Source of the DNA: Thalassovita mangrovi
Lineage (GTDB): Bacteria > Pseudomonadota > Alphaproteobacteria > Rhodobacterales > Rhodobacteraceae
Direction: 5' to 3'
Assembly (NCBI RefSeq): GCF_009857745.1
Contig: NZ_WWEN01000003.1
Coordinates: 434,001-498,000 of the forward strand
Length of the DNA stretch: 64,000 bases
Part shown: piece by piece, positions 26,928 through 37,001 of the stretch
Numbering within the stretch: the first letter of the stretch is position 1
Layout: each line of letters starts with the position of its first letter
Translations under genes and position numbers: made by a program
The notes under the pieces: model-generated
Told to the model about the DNA's origin: nothing
Databases searched by the model: none
What the model saw: only the letters and a program-made list of their open reading frames with translations

Positions 26928-27548
26928 ATGACGCGCGGTGGGAAGCATAAGGACCGGGAACACGGTTCGGAACGCAAGTGTATCGCCACCGGCGCGATCG
27001 AGCCCAAATCGGGCCTGATCCGCTTCGTGGTCGGTCCCGAAGGTCAGCTCGTGCCGGACCTGATGGAAAAATTGCCGGGCCGCGGGATCTGGGTCTCCGC
27101 GGACCGTGCGGCGTTGGAAAAGGCGGCCAAGAAGGGATTGTTTTCCCGCGCCGCCAAGCAACAAGTGAGCGTGCCCGAAGATCTGGCCGATCTGGTCGAA
27201 CAGGCGCTGGTGCGCCGGATCGTCGATCTGATCAGCCTGGCCCGCAAGGGCGGCGAAGCGGTGTCCGGGTTCGAGAAGGTCAAGGACTGGCTGATCAAGG
27301 ATCAGGCCGAGGTGCTGATTCAGGCCTATGACGGATCGGGCCGGGGCAAGTCGAAGCTGCGGACGCCGGAAGGCGGGTCTTTCATTGGCTGGCTCAGCGC
27401 GGATGAGCTGGGTCAGGCCTTTGGACGACAAACTGTAATACATGTGGCGCTAGGCGCTGGAGGTTTGACCCAGCGTGTAGTAGAGGAAGCCGCAAGACTT
27501 AAGGGTATGCGAGCCCCAGGCGGCGACGATGACCGCCGGAAAGGATGA
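26928..27548 (+). CDS. YlxR/RnpM-family RNA-binding protein with C-terminal L7Ae-like part
   Basis: 206 residues, about twice the length of a YlxR domain alone. The N-terminal DUF448/YlxR part has [20 protein letters not shown] and [18 protein letters not shown]. From about residue 100 a second part, [23 protein letters not shown], resembles the ribosomal L7Ae/L30e fold seen in Bacillus YlxQ. In Firmicutes these are two genes (ylxR and ylxQ) between nusA and infB; here they appear fused. The likely role is RNA binding in translation or RNase P control. It starts 25 bases after nusA. Confidence 0.9.
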   Translation: MTRGGKHKDREHGSERKCIATGAIEPKSGLIRFVVGPEGQLVPDLMEKLPGRGIWVSADRAALEKAAKKGLFSRAAKQQVSVPEDLADLVEQALVRRIVDLISLARKGGEAVSGFEKVKDWLIKDQAEVLIQAYDGSGRGKSKLRTPEGGSFIGWLSADELGQAFGRQTVIHVALGAGGLTQRVVEEAARLKGMRAPGGDDDRRKG

Positions 27549-27558
27549 AGAGAGCCAG

Positions 27559-30057
27559 ATGAGCGACAACGACGGTAAAAAGACTTTGGGTGTACGTGGC
27601 GGGCCCCGTTCGGGCAATGTGAAGCAGAGCTTCAGCCACGGGCGGACCAAGAACGTCGTGGTGGAAACCAAGCGCAAGCGCGTTGTGGTTCCCAAACCCG
27701 GCGCCGCCAAGACAGGTGCGGGCAAGGGCGGTCAGGCCATCGGCGATCCGTCCAAGCGTCCCGCAGGGATTTCCGACGCGGAAATGGAACGCCGGATGAA
27801 GGCGTTGCAGGCGGCCAAGGCGCGCGAGGCGGAAGAAGCCGCGCAGCGCGAGGCCGATGAAAAGGCGCGCGAAGAAGAACGCATGCGCCGCCGCGAGGAA
27901 GCCGAGGCGAAGGAACGCGAAGAGCGTGAACGCGAAGAGGCGCTGAAGGCCAAGGCCGAGGAAGAGGCACGCAAGAAGAAAGAGGCGGAAGAAGCCGCCA
28001 AGCGTGCCGCCGCCGCTGCTGCCGCCGCACCCCAGGGCGAAGAAAAAGGCCCGGCACGGTCGCAGAAAGCGGCCCCCGCAGGCGGCGCTGCCGCCGCTCC
28101 GCGCAAGAAGGAACGCGAAGAAGACCGCGCCCGTGGCAAGGGCCGTGACGACAGCCGCCGTTCGGGCAAGCTGACCGTCAACCAGGCGCTGACCGGTGGC
28201 GAAGGCGGCCGGCAGAAATCGATGGCCGCGATGAAGCGCAAGCAGGAACGTGCCCGCCAGAAGGCGATGGGCGCGCCGGTCGAGCGTGAAAAGGTCGTGC
28301 GCGACGTTCAGGTGCCCGAAACCATCGTGGTGTCGGAACTTGCCAACCGGATGGCCGAACGGGTCGCCGATGTGGTCAAGTCGCTGATGAAAATGGGCAT
28401 GATGGTGACGCAGAACCAAACCATCGACGCCGATACCGCCGAGCTGATCGTCGAGGAATTCGGCCACCGCATCCAGCGGGTGTCGGATGCCGACGTCGAG
28501 GACGTGATCCAGCAGATCGAAGACGACGAAGCCGATCTGCAGCCGCGTCCGCCGGTCATCACCATCATGGGCCACGTCGACCACGGCAAGACCTCGCTGC
28601 TGGACGCGATCCGCAACGCCAAGGTGGTCGCGGGCGAAGCCGGCGGCATTACCCAGCATATCGGCGCCTATCAGGTGAAGACCGACAGCGGTTCGACGCT
28701 GACCTTCCTCGATACGCCGGGCCACGCGGCCTTTACCTCGATGCGGTCGCGCGGTGCGCAGGTCACCGACATCGTGGTCCTGGTCGTGGCCGCCGACGAT
28801 TCGGTGATGCCGCAGACGATTGAGGCGATCAACCACGCCAAGGCTGCCGGTGTTCCGATGATCGTGGCGATCAACAAGATCGACAAACCCGCCGCCGATC
28901 CCAACAAGGTGCGCGCGGAACTGCTGCAGCACGAAGTGATCGTCGAGGCGATGTCGGGCGAGGTGCAGGACGTTGAAGTCTCCGCCGTGACCGGTCAGGG
29001 CCTGGACGAACTGCTGGAAGCCATCGCGCTGCAGGCGGAAATCCTGGAACTGAAGGCCAACCCCGACCGCGCCGCCGAAGGCGCCGTGATCGAGGCGCAG
29101 CTGGATGTGGGCCGCGGCCCCGTCGCCACCGTTCTGGTCCAGAAAGGCACCCTGAAGCAGGGCGACATCTTCGTCGTCGGCGAACAGTGGGGCCGGGTCC
29201 GGGCGCTGGTCGACGACAAGGGCGAACGGGTAAGCGAAGCCGGGCCGTCGGTTCCGGTCGAGGTTCTGGGCCTGAACGGCACCCCGGAAGCGGGCGACGT
29301 TCTGAACGTGGTGGATACCGAAGCCCAGGCGCGCGAGATCGCGGAATACCGTGAAAGCGCCGCCAAGGAAAAACGCGCCGCCGCCGGGGCCGCTGCAACG
29401 CTGGAACAGCTGATGCAGAAGGCCAAGGACGACGAAAACGTCAAGGAACTGCCGATCCTGGTGAAAGCCGACGTGCAGGGTTCCGCCGAAGCCATCGTTC
29501 AGGCGATGGAAAAGATCGGCAACGAAGAAGTCCGCGTGCGGGTTCTGCATTACGGCGTCGGTGCGATCACCGAAACCGATGTGGGCCTTGCCGAAGCTTC
29601 GGGCGCGCCGATCATGGGCTTCAACGTGCGGGCCAATGCCTCGGCACGGAACTCGGCCAACCAGAAGGGCGTGGAAATCCGCTACTACTCGGTCATCTAT
29701 GACCTGGTGGACGATGTGAAAGCCGCCGCTTCGGGCCTGCTGTCCGCGGAAATCCGCGAACACTTCATCGGCTATGCCGAGATCCGCGAAGTGTTCAAGG
29801 TGACGGGCGTCGGCAAGGTCGCCGGCTGTCTGGTCACCGAAGGCGTTGCCCGCCGCTCGGCCGGCGTGCGCCTGCTGCGCGACGACGTGGTGATCCACGA
29901 AGGCACGCTGAAGACGCTGAAGCGCTTCAAGGACGAGGTCAAGGAAGTCCAGTCCGGCCAGGAATGCGGTATGGCCTTCGAAAACTACGACGATATCCGC
30001 CCCGGCGATGTCATCGAGATCTTCGAACGCGAGGAGGTCGAGCGTCAGCTCGACTGA
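27559..30057 (+). CDS. infB: Translation initiation factor IF-2
   Basis: GTPase that brings initiator tRNA to the ribosome. About 832 residues. A long, charged, Ala/Glu/Arg-rich N-terminal region (about 40-230) is probably coiled or disordered. The G domain has [14 protein letters not shown] near residue 336 (G1), DTPGHAAF (G3) and NKIDKP (G4). Domains II-IV end with the fMet-tRNA-binding C2 part. I use the ATG at 27559 ([15 protein letters not shown]) because AGAG precedes it; the frame also has an earlier start at 27529. Ends just before the terminator at 30081. Confidence 0.98.
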   Translation: MSDNDGKKTLGVRGGPRSGNVKQSFSHGRTKNVVVETKRKRVVVPKPGAAKTGAGKGGQAIGDPSKRPAGISDAEMERRMKALQAAKAREAEEAAQREADEKAREEERMRRREEAEAKEREEREREEALKAKAEEEARKKKEAEEAAKRAAAAAAAAPQGEEKGPARSQKAAPAGGAAAAPRKKEREEDRARGKGRDDSRRSGKLTVNQALTGGEGGRQKSMAAMKRKQERARQKAMGAPVEREKVVRDVQVPETIVVSELANRMAERVADVVKSLMKMGMMVTQNQTIDADTAELIVEEFGHRIQRVSDADVEDVIQQIEDDEADLQPRPPVITIMGHVDHGKTSLLDAIRNAKVVAGEAGGITQHIGAYQVKTDSGSTLTFLDTPGHAAFTSMRSRGAQVTDIVVLVVAADDSVMPQTIEAINHAKAAGVPMIVAINKIDKPAADPNKVRAELLQHEVIVEAMSGEVQDVEVSAVTGQGLDELLEAIALQAEILELKANPDRAAEGAVIEAQLDVGRGPVATVLVQKGTLKQGDIFVVGEQWGRVRALVDDKGERVSEAGPSVPVEVLGLNGTPEAGDVLNVVDTEAQAREIAEYRESAAKEKRAAAGAAATLEQLMQKAKDDENVKELPILVKADVQGSAEAIVQAMEKIGNEEVRVRVLHYGVGAITETDVGLAEASGAPIMGFNVRANASARNSANQKGVEIRYYSVIYDLVDDVKAAASGLLSAEIREHFIGYAEIREVFKVTGVGKVAGCLVTEGVARRSAGVRLLRDDVVIHEGTLKTLKRFKDEVKEVQSGQECGMAFENYDDIRPGDVIEIFEREEVERQLD

Positions 30058-30080
30058 TCCGCGGCCATCACCGGCACAAG

Positions 30081-30111
30081 AAAAAAGGGGAGAGCGAAAG
30101 CTCTCCCCTTT
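30081..30111 (+). terminator. Bidirectional intrinsic terminator after infB
   Basis: AAAGGGGAGAGC (30084-30095), GAAA loop, GCTCTCCCCTTT (30100-30111). On the minus strand it is followed by six T, and on the plus strand by a T-rich stretch. It serves infB and the convergent 45-residue gene. Confidence 0.88.
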
Positions 30112-30133
30112 CTCTATTCCGGTATGTCGTGCG

Positions 30134-30271
30134 TCAGGCGGCCTTGCTCGGCACCGGCTGACCGGCGAATTCCCGATCGCCGACCCGGACGAGAATCTTT
30201 CCGTCCGGCAGTTTCCGCACAAACGTTCCTTGGATGGAAATGTAATTTCCGATCACGATTGTACGCAGCAT
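30134..30271 (-). CDS. Small conserved-looking protein, 45 residues, unknown function
   Basis: Translation begins MLRTIVIGNYISIQGTFVRK and ends in PVPSKAA. It has no signal peptide and is a mix of beta-like segments (TIVIGNYISIQGTFV, KILVRVGD), so possibly a small beta-barrel or a cytosolic peptide. GGGAG lies about 9 bases before the ATG. A promoter-like pair (TTGTAG-N17-TGTAAT) is about 70 bases upstream on the same strand, and the terminator at 30081-30111 closes the unit. These independent signals make it a believable gene despite its size. A longer frame across the same bases (30114-30335) lacks them. Confidence 0.65.
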   Translation of the reverse strand: MLRTIVIGNYISIQGTFVRKLPDGKILVRVGDREFAGQPVPSKAA

Positions 30272-30466
30272 TGCTCAAGTCTCCCACGTGAATGGTTTGA
30301 TGGGGTACTTCAAGAATTACAGCGTTTTGACACAAATCCTACAAAAAAGATCGTGATCTTCCCAAAACCTATACCGATTAGAAAGCCGGAAACGCGCAAT
30401 CTCCGGGTTTTTCGATTCGAACGCGGTGCTTCGCCCAAGAACTGTGCAGATGCCCCGCGTGCCGGA

Positions 30467-30865
30467 TCACAGCCAGTCGCGCAGAATCGGGATCAGCGGG
30501 ATGTCGGCCGGCGGCATCGGGTAATCGCGCAGATCCTTCGCATGGACCCATTTCAGGGTCTGACCTTCCTTGGGGTGGGGAATCCCGTCCCATTTGCGGC
30601 AGGCGAACAGCGGCATCAGCAGGTGGAAATCGTCATAGCTGTGGCTGGCGAAGGTCAGCGGCGCCAGGCAGCTGGCCCAGGTGTCGATGCCCAGTTCCTC
30701 GTGCAATTCGCGGATCAGCGCGTGTTCGGGGGTTTCGCCCGGTTCGATCTTGCCGCCTGGGAATTCCCACAGACCGGCCATGGATTTGCCTTCCGGCCGC
30801 TGTGCAAGAAGCACGCGGCCGTCGGCGTCGATCAGCGCAACGGCGGAGACCAATACGGTTTTCAT
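30467..30865 (-). CDS. mutT: 8-oxo-dGTP diphosphatase MutT-type Nudix protein
   Basis: Sanitises the nucleotide pool by hydrolysing 8-oxo-dGTP. About 132 residues. The Nudix box runs from GGKIEPGET to RELHEELGI, and WEFPGGKIEPGE is the MutT-type form. I start at the ATG ending at 30865 (MKTVLVSAVALID), 7 bases after the argJ stop, with GAGG before it. Third gene of the ppi-argJ-mutT operon, an order common in Rhodobacteraceae as far as I recall. Confidence 0.92.
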   Translation of the reverse strand: MKTVLVSAVALIDADGRVLLAQRPEGKSMAGLWEFPGGKIEPGETPEHALIRELHEELGIDTWASCLAPLTFASHSYDDFHLLMPLFACRKWDGIPHPKEGQTLKWVHAKDLRDYPMPPADIPLIPILRDWL

Positions 30866-30872
30866 CGCGACC

Positions 30873-32117
30873 TCAGGACCGGTAATCGGCGTTGATCGAG
30901 ATATAGCCATGGGTCAGGTCGCAGGACCAAACCGTGGCCGTACCATTGTCGAGGCCAAGATCGACCCGAATGACAATCTCGTCCTTCTTCATGTAGGCGG
31001 CGCCGGCTTCCTCGGTGTAGGACGGGGCGACCCAGCCGTTTTCGGCCACCAGAATATCGCCGAACCAGATGGTCAGCCGGTCACGCTCGGCGCGCTCGCC
31101 CGACTTGCCGACGGCCATGACGATACGGCCCCAGTTCGGGTCTTCGCCGGCCACGGCGGTTTTCACCAGCGGCGAATTGGCGATGGCCATGGCGACACGA
31201 TGCGCGGGGCCATTGGCATTTGCGCCGGTGACCTGCACCTCGATCAGCTTGGTCGCGCCTTCGCCGTCGCGGGCGATCTGGATCGCAAGGTCCTTCATCA
31301 CCGCATGCAAAGCATCGCGGAACACCCGCACCCGCGGATCGGCGAAATCGGTGATCGGTTCCATATCGGCCTTGCCGGTGGCGGCGACCAGAACCGTGTC
31401 CGAGGTCGAGGTGTCCCCATCCACCGTCACGCAGTTGAAGGTCGAAGCATTGTCGAGCCAGAGGCATTGCTGCAGCACCTCGCGCGAAATCGCGGTGTCG
31501 GTGAAGATGTAGCACAGCATGGTCGCCATATCGGGGGCGATCATGCCCGAGCCCTTGGCAAAACCGGCGATCTTTACTTCGACCCCGTCGAGCGTGGCGG
31601 TTTCGGTGGCACCCTTCGGGAAGGTGTCCGTGGTCATGATCGCACGGGCAGCCTTTTCCATGGCGCCCTCATCGAGCGCCGCGTTCAGGTCACCGATCTT
31701 GGCGGTGATCCGTTCCCATTTGAGCGGCTCGCCGATCACGCCGGTGGAGGCGGTGAAGACGCGATTGGCGTCGATGCCCATTTCCTCGGCCACGGCCGCG
31801 GTGATCTTCGCGACCGAGTCGAAACCGGACTGGCCGGTGAAGGCGTTGGAATTGCCCGAATTCACCAGGATCGCGGCCTTGCCGCCCAGATCCTCGGTGA
31901 TCTTTTCCTGACAATCGAGAACGGCTGCCGAGCGGGTGGACGAGCGGGTGAAGACACCGGCAACAGCGCTGCCTTCACAAAGCTCGGCCAACATGACATC
32001 CGTCCGGCCCGCATAGCGCACCCCGGCCTCAAGCGCGGCGAAACGCACGCCATCGATCACCGGAAGATCGGGAAATTTTTCTGGCGCCAGCGGCGAAACG
32101 GGGAGTTTTCCAGCCAT
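30873..32117 (-). CDS. argJ: Bifunctional ornithine acetyltransferase / N-acetylglutamate synthase
   Basis: Moves the acetyl group from N-acetylornithine to glutamate in the cyclic arginine pathway. 414 residues. VNSGNSNAFTG near residue 116 and the self-cleavage site KGSGMIAPDMATMLCY near 190 (the Thr after MA is the autoprocessing nucleophile) identify ArgJ. C-terminal GEDPNWGRIVMAVG is also kept. It starts 3 bases after the parvulin gene stop and ends 7 bases before mutT. The pathway links to argG at 4.7 kb. Confidence 0.97.
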   Translation of the reverse strand: MAGKLPVSPLAPEKFPDLPVIDGVRFAALEAGVRYAGRTDVMLAELCEGSAVAGVFTRSSTRSAAVLDCQEKITEDLGGKAAILVNSGNSNAFTGQSGFDSVAKITAAVAEEMGIDANRVFTASTGVIGEPLKWERITAKIGDLNAALDEGAMEKAARAIMTTDTFPKGATETATLDGVEVKIAGFAKGSGMIAPDMATMLCYIFTDTAISREVLQQCLWLDNASTFNCVTVDGDTSTSDTVLVAATGKADMEPITDFADPRVRVFRDALHAVMKDLAIQIARDGEGATKLIEVQVTGANANGPAHRVAMAIANSPLVKTAVAGEDPNWGRIVMAVGKSGERAERDRLTIWFGDILVAENGWVAPSYTEEAGAAYMKKDEIVIRVDLGLDNGTATVWSCDLTHGYISINADYRS

Positions 32118-32120
32118 GGA

Positions 32121-32972
32121 TCAGTCCTCGAAAATCGTGGTGTCGTTGAGGATAGCGGGATCAAGGGCATCGGCGCCGGTGCGGTCGATGTCGGCCTTGC
32201 CGGTCAGCTCTTCCAGCAGCGCGCTGATGGTCTTTTCCTCGATATTGGCGACCAGTTCGCGGCGCACCTCGTCCAGCGACGGGGCCGGTTGCATGCGGGT
32301 TTCGTTCAGCTTGATCACGTGCCAGCCGAATTGCGTCTGAACCGGATCGGACACCTGGCCCGGTTCCATCGCGACCACCGCGTCCTCGAACGGCTTGACC
32401 ATCATGCCCGGCCCGAACCAGCCCAGATCGCCGCCATTGGGGCCCGAGGGACCGGTGGAATTGGCCTTGGCCAGCTCGGCGAAATCGGCATCGCCGCGGG
32501 CTTCCTCGGCCAGTTTCTTTGCCTCTTCCTCGGTTTCGACCAGGATATGCGCCGCCTTGTATTCCGGGGTCGGTTCGGCATTGGCATAGCTGGCGTCATA
32601 TTCGGCCTGCAGCGCCTCGTCGGTGATGGCGTTTTCCAGCACGGCCTCGATGGCAAGGTTTGCCAGCGCGCCGCGGCGCTGGTTGTCCAGCTTGTACTGG
32701 GTGGCCAGCGGCACTTCGCCTTTCAGGGTCTGTTCCAGCAGGGTCTGCTGGATCACCTGGTCGACAAGACCGGGATACAGCATCTCGACGGGGAATTGCT
32801 GATATTGCGCGGGCAGCGCCTGGCGGGTCTGCAGCAGGTGGCCCAGGGTGATTTCGGTCCCGTTCACCGTCGCGATGACGGTATCCGCCTTGGGGGCATC
32901 TTCGGCCATCACCGGCAGCGCAAGCCCGATGGAAAGGGCGGCGGCTGACAGGAAAGTGAGGCGTTTTGACAT
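32121..32972 (-). CDS. Periplasmic parvulin-type peptidyl-prolyl isomerase
   Basis: 283 residues. The signal peptide FLSAAALSIGLALPVMA-ED exports it. A SurA/PrsA-like N-terminal helical part follows, then a parvulin domain (about 135-230: YKAAHILVETEEEAKKLAEE, GGDLGWFGPGMMVKPFEDAV, FGWHVIKLNE). It assists folding of exported proteins. AAAGGA precedes the ATG. It is divergent from secA, so a folding factor and the export motor share a 177-base control region. First gene of ppi-argJ-mutT. Confidence 0.95.
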   Translation of the reverse strand: MSKRLTFLSAAALSIGLALPVMAEDAPKADTVIATVNGTEITLGHLLQTRQALPAQYQQFPVEMLYPGLVDQVIQQTLLEQTLKGEVPLATQYKLDNQRRGALANLAIEAVLENAITDEALQAEYDASYANAEPTPEYKAAHILVETEEEAKKLAEEARGDADFAELAKANSTGPSGPNGGDLGWFGPGMMVKPFEDAVVAMEPGQVSDPVQTQFGWHVIKLNETRMQPAPSLDEVRRELVANIEEKTISALLEELTGKADIDRTGADALDPAILNDTTIFED

Positions 32973-33149
32973 GGGTTGGGTCCTTTAAAGGCGCGCTTCG
33001 GGCGCGTGACGTTGACACTGCACCAGCCGCCCCTTACATCGCCATAAGGCATTTGGACCGCTGGACTTGGCGCCTGTTTTATTCGGTGCGCTCGTGTGCA
33101 GCAAGCAAATGCCACGCACGATATTGTCAACGACCAGATCGGATAGAAC

Positions 33150-35849
33150 ATGCTGGGTTTCGGAACTCTCGCCAAAAAGGTCTTCGGCACGCCTAACGAC
33201 CGCAAGATCAAGGCGACCCGCCCGTTGGTGGAAAAGATCAACGCGCTGGAACCGGAATTCGAAAAACTCTCCGACGAGGGGCTGATCGAAAAGACCGCGG
33301 AATTCAGGAAACGGGTGGCCGAGGGCGAAAGCCTTGACGCGATCCTGCCCGAAGCCTTCGCCAACTGCCGCGAAGGCGCCAAGCGGGCGCTTGGCCTGCG
33401 CGCCTTCGACACCCAGCTGATGGGCGGGATTTTCCTGCACCAGGGTAACATTTCGGAAATGAAGACGGGTGAAGGCAAGACGCTGGTCGCGACCTTCCCG
33501 GCCTACCTGAACGCGCTGACCGGGCGCGGCGTGCATATCGTGACGGTCAACGATTACCTGGCCAAGCGCGACGCCGAATGGATGAGCAACGTCTATACCG
33601 CTCTGGGCATGACGACCGGCGTGGTTTACCCGCAGCAGCCCGAGGTCGAAAAGAAGGCCGCCTATGGCTGCGACGTCACCTATGCGACCAATAACGAACT
33701 GGGCTTTGATTACCTGCGCGACAACATGAAGTCGGAACTGACCGACATGAACCAGCGCGACCATTACTTCGCCATCGTCGACGAGGTCGATTCGATCCTG
33801 ATCGACGAAGCGCGGACGCCGCTGATCATCTCGGGCCCGGCGCAGGACCGTTCTGACCTTTACCTCGCCGTCGACAAGCTGATCCCGCAACTGTCCGAGG
33901 ATCACTTCAGCATCGACGAAAAGACCCGCAACGTCACCTTCACCGACGAAGGTAACGAATACCTCGAAGAGCTGCTGCAGAAGGCCGGTCTGCTGCCCGA
34001 GGGGCAAAGCCTGTACGATCCCGAAAGCACCACCATCGTTCACCACGTGAACCAGGGGCTGCGGGCGCACAAACTGTTCACCAAGGACAAGGATTACATC
34101 GTCCGCGACGGCGACGTGGTTCTGATCGACGAATTCACCGGCCGGATGATGGCCGGGCGGCGCCTGTCGGACGGTCTGCACCAGGCCATCGAGGCCAAGG
34201 AAGGCTGCCCGATCCAGGCCGAAAACGTGACCCTGGCGCAGGTGACATTCCAGAACTATTTCCGGCTCTACGACAAGCTGTCGGGCATGACCGGCACCGC
34301 GGCGACCGAGGCCGAGGAATTCATGGAAATCTACGGGTTGGGCGTGGTCGAAGTGCCGACCAACCGGCCGATCGCGCGGATCGACGAGGACGATCAGGTC
34401 TATCGCACCGCCAAGGAAAAGTTCGAAGCCGTCGTGCGCACCATCAAGGAAGCGCATGAAAAGCAGCAGCCGGTTCTGGTCGGCACCACCTCGATCGAGA
34501 AATCGGAATTCCTCAGCCAGCTGCTGACCGAGGCGGGGATCAAGCACAACGTGCTTAACGCGCGCCAGCACGAGCAGGAGGCGCAGATCGTCGCCGATGC
34601 CGGCAAGCTGGGCGCGGTGACCATCGCCACCAACATGGCCGGGCGCGGCACCGACATCAAGCTGGGCGGCAATGTCGAATTCAAGATCATGGAAGCCATC
34701 GAAGGCAATCCCGAGGGCGACCATCAGGCGATCCGCGAACGGATCGAAACCGAACACGCAGCCGACGAACAGGCGGTGAAGGATGCCGGGGGCCTGTTCG
34801 TTCTGGCCACCGAACGGCACGAAAGCCGCCGCATCGACAACCAGTTGCGCGGCCGTTCGGGCCGTCAGGGTGACCCGGGTCGGTCGTCCTTCTTCCTCAG
34901 CCTCGAAGACGACCTGATGCGCATTTTCGGGTCGGAACGGCTCGACAAGGTGCTGTCGTCGCTGGGCATGAAGGAAGGCGAAGCGATCATTCACCCCTGG
35001 GTGAACAAGTCGCTGGAACGGGCCCAGGCCAAGGTCGAGGGGCGCAACTTCGACATCCGCAAGCAGCTGCTGAAATTCGACGACGTGATGAACGAGCAGC
35101 GCAAGGTGATCTTCAGCCAGCGGCTTGAAATCATGGAAGCCGACGACCTGTCGGAAATCACCAAGGACATGCGCGACCAGGTGATCGACGATCTGGTCGA
35201 TACTTTCATCCCGCCGAAATCCTATGCCGACCAGTGGAACACCGAAGGGCTCTATGCCGCGGTGATCGAGAAGCTGAACATGGACGTGCCGGTCATTAAA
35301 TGGGCCGAGGAAGAAGGCGTCGACGGCGACGTGATTGCCGAGCGGCTGGAAGAAGAAGCCGACAAGATGATGGCGGGCAAGGCCGAAGCCTTCGGCGCCG
35401 ACACCATGCGGCAGATCGAAAAGCAGATCCTGCTGCAGGCGATCGACGGCAAATGGCGCGAACACCTTCTGACGCTGGAACATCTGCGCTCGGTCGTGGG
35501 TTTCCGCGGCTATGCGCAGCGCGATCCGCTGAACGAGTACAAGACCGAAAGCTTCCAGCTGTTCGAATCGATGCTCGACGGTCTGCGTGAGGACGTGACC
35601 GAAAAACTGGGTCAGATCCGTCCGATGACCGAGGAAGAACAGCAGCAGCTGATGCAGCAGATGGCGGCGCAGCAGGCCGCGATGCAGCCCCCGGCAGAGG
35701 ACCCCGAGCCCGCAGCGGCAGCGCCGGGCGAGGCACGCGAAGGGTTCGACGAAAACGATCCCTCGACCTGGGGCAATCCGGCGCGAAACGAACCCTGTCC
35801 CTGCGGATCGGGCAAGAAATTCAAGCACTGCCACGGCCGTCTGGCCTGA
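33150..35849 (+). CDS. secA: Preprotein translocase ATPase SecA
   Basis: Drives proteins through SecYEG. 899 residues. Walker [12 protein letters not shown] near residue 104; the DEAD-like box with [19 protein letters not shown] near 210; [14 protein letters not shown] near 495; and the second nucleotide site [11 protein letters not shown] near 570. The C-terminal zinc motif [14 protein letters not shown] (C-x-C...C-H) binds SecB and lipids. Length and domains are complete. The ATG at 33150 has only a weak upstream signal (GATAGAA). The next gene is 103 bases downstream. Confidence 0.99.
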   Translation: MLGFGTLAKKVFGTPNDRKIKATRPLVEKINALEPEFEKLSDEGLIEKTAEFRKRVAEGESLDAILPEAFANCREGAKRALGLRAFDTQLMGGIFLHQGNISEMKTGEGKTLVATFPAYLNALTGRGVHIVTVNDYLAKRDAEWMSNVYTALGMTTGVVYPQQPEVEKKAAYGCDVTYATNNELGFDYLRDNMKSELTDMNQRDHYFAIVDEVDSILIDEARTPLIISGPAQDRSDLYLAVDKLIPQLSEDHFSIDEKTRNVTFTDEGNEYLEELLQKAGLLPEGQSLYDPESTTIVHHVNQGLRAHKLFTKDKDYIVRDGDVVLIDEFTGRMMAGRRLSDGLHQAIEAKEGCPIQAENVTLAQVTFQNYFRLYDKLSGMTGTAATEAEEFMEIYGLGVVEVPTNRPIARIDEDDQVYRTAKEKFEAVVRTIKEAHEKQQPVLVGTTSIEKSEFLSQLLTEAGIKHNVLNARQHEQEAQIVADAGKLGAVTIATNMAGRGTDIKLGGNVEFKIMEAIEGNPEGDHQAIRERIETEHAADEQAVKDAGGLFVLATERHESRRIDNQLRGRSGRQGDPGRSSFFLSLEDDLMRIFGSERLDKVLSSLGMKEGEAIIHPWVNKSLERAQAKVEGRNFDIRKQLLKFDDVMNEQRKVIFSQRLEIMEADDLSEITKDMRDQVIDDLVDTFIPPKSYADQWNTEGLYAAVIEKLNMDVPVIKWAEEEGVDGDVIAERLEEEADKMMAGKAEAFGADTMRQIEKQILLQAIDGKWREHLLTLEHLRSVVGFRGYAQRDPLNEYKTESFQLFESMLDGLREDVTEKLGQIRPMTEEEQQQLMQQMAAQQAAMQPPAEDPEPAAAAPGEAREGFDENDPSTWGNPARNEPCPCGSGKKFKHCHGRLA

Positions 35850-35858
35850 TTTCAGCCG

Positions 35859-35908
35859 GGCGCGGGGTCAGAAAGACTCCGTGCCCGCGCCACATGTCTG
35901 CCTTTTTT
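35859..35908 (+). terminator. Possible weak terminator after secA
   Basis: GGCGCGGG (35859-35866) pairs with CCCGCGCC (35884-35891), but six T occur only 11 bases later, so this may be just an RNA hairpin. Confidence 0.3.
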
Positions 35909-35952
35909 CTAGTGTTTGATTAAAACTGATCAGACCCGTTCTGGAGGCAGCA

Positions 35953-36978
35953 ATGGTAAATCCGAATCGTATCTTGATGGGCGCCGCATCCGTCACCGTC
36001 GCTTTGGCGATCGGATTCGTGATGCAATCGGGGCCGCAGCCGCAACATCTGACGGCCGCAGCCCCGGTACAGGAAAAGCCGCTGAAACCGGCGCAGCCCG
36101 CGCCCGTTGCCGCCGCTTCCGCCGCAAAGGATCGGATCGACTTGGACGGGATCGCGCTGACGGTCGCGCCAGCTGTCGAACAGGAAAAGCCCGCGGTTCT
36201 GCCCGTCGAGGAAGAGGCGGTGCTGCACGCCGCGGCCACACCGCAGCTCGATATCGCCCCGATCGTTGAAACGCCGGTGCTGGACCAGCCGGAAGCGTCC
36301 TGCGATCCGCAGATGTCGGCCCGGGCGATGCCCGCCGCGATGGTGGAACTGACGCTCGACGCGGCTTGCCTGCCGGATCAGCGCGTCACCATTCACCACA
36401 ACGGCATGATGTTCACCGCAACGATGGATGCCGACGGGAAACTGACCGTTCAGGTCCCCGCGCTGTCGCAATCCTCGGTCTTCATCGCCGATTTCGGCAA
36501 TGACTTGGGGGCGGTTGCCCACAGTGCCGTGCCCGATCTGATGGATTTTGAGCGCGCTGTGCTGCAATGGCAAGGCGATGCCGGGTTGCACCTGCACGCG
36601 ATGGAATTCGGCGCCGGCTTCGGCCAGGACGGTCATGTCTGGGCCGAACGCCCCGGGTCGGCCGATCAGGCGCTGGCCGGGCAGGGCGGGTTCTTCACCC
36701 GTCTGGGCGACGCGGCGCAGCAGGACGCCCACCTTGCGGAAATCTATACCTTCCCCTCGGGCCAGGCGGCGCGGGCGGGCGATATCGCGCTCAGCGCCGA
36801 TGTCGAGGTCACCAGCGGCAACTGCCATCAGCAAGTGATCGCCGAGTCGCTGCAGCTTTCTCGCGGCGGCGCTTTGGAGGCGCGCGAACTTGTGCTTTCC
36901 ATGCCGCAATGCGACGCGGTGGGTGACTTTCTGGTGTTGAAAAACCTGCTGCAAGACCTGAAGATCGCCGCGAACTGA
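35953..36978 (+). CDS. Hypothetical exported or membrane-anchored protein, 341 residues
   Basis: No family recognised. The N-terminus (ILMGAASVTVALAIGFVMQ) is a signal anchor. Residues about 30-110 are rich in Pro, Ala and Glu, a likely flexible linker. The C-terminal part (about 112-341) has four spaced Cys (CDPQM, CLPDQ, CHQQV, PQCDA) that could form disulfides, and mostly beta-like stretches (VELTLDAACL, HHNGMMFTATMDADGKL). CTGGAGG precedes the ATG. It lies between secA and the PBP-OmpA protein, which starts 23 bases after it, so those two are probably co-transcribed. Annotations as 'translocase' in related genomes would be position-based only. Confidence 0.75.
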   Translation: MVNPNRILMGAASVTVALAIGFVMQSGPQPQHLTAAAPVQEKPLKPAQPAPVAAASAAKDRIDLDGIALTVAPAVEQEKPAVLPVEEEAVLHAAATPQLDIAPIVETPVLDQPEASCDPQMSARAMPAAMVELTLDAACLPDQRVTIHHNGMMFTATMDADGKLTVQVPALSQSSVFIADFGNDLGAVAHSAVPDLMDFERAVLQWQGDAGLHLHAMEFGAGFGQDGHVWAERPGSADQALAGQGGFFTRLGDAAQQDAHLAEIYTFPSGQAARAGDIALSADVEVTSGNCHQQVIAESLQLSRGGALEARELVLSMPQCDAVGDFLVLKNLLQDLKIAAN

Positions 36979-37001
36979 AATCAGCGATCCGGGGTGGGTC
37001 C

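Noticed and set aside
27499-30222. Long 907-codon minus-strand frame opposite infB
   Set aside because: Shadow of infB codon bias; low-complexity His/Gly/Arg-rich product, no start signal, and infB is certain.
30114-30335. 73-codon minus-strand frame near the infB end
   Set aside because: No start signal and it runs through the terminator zone; the 45-codon frame inside has better signals.
32985-35834. Long 949-codon minus-strand frame opposite secA
   Set aside because: Same reason: antisense shadow of a highly conserved gene in GC-rich DNA.
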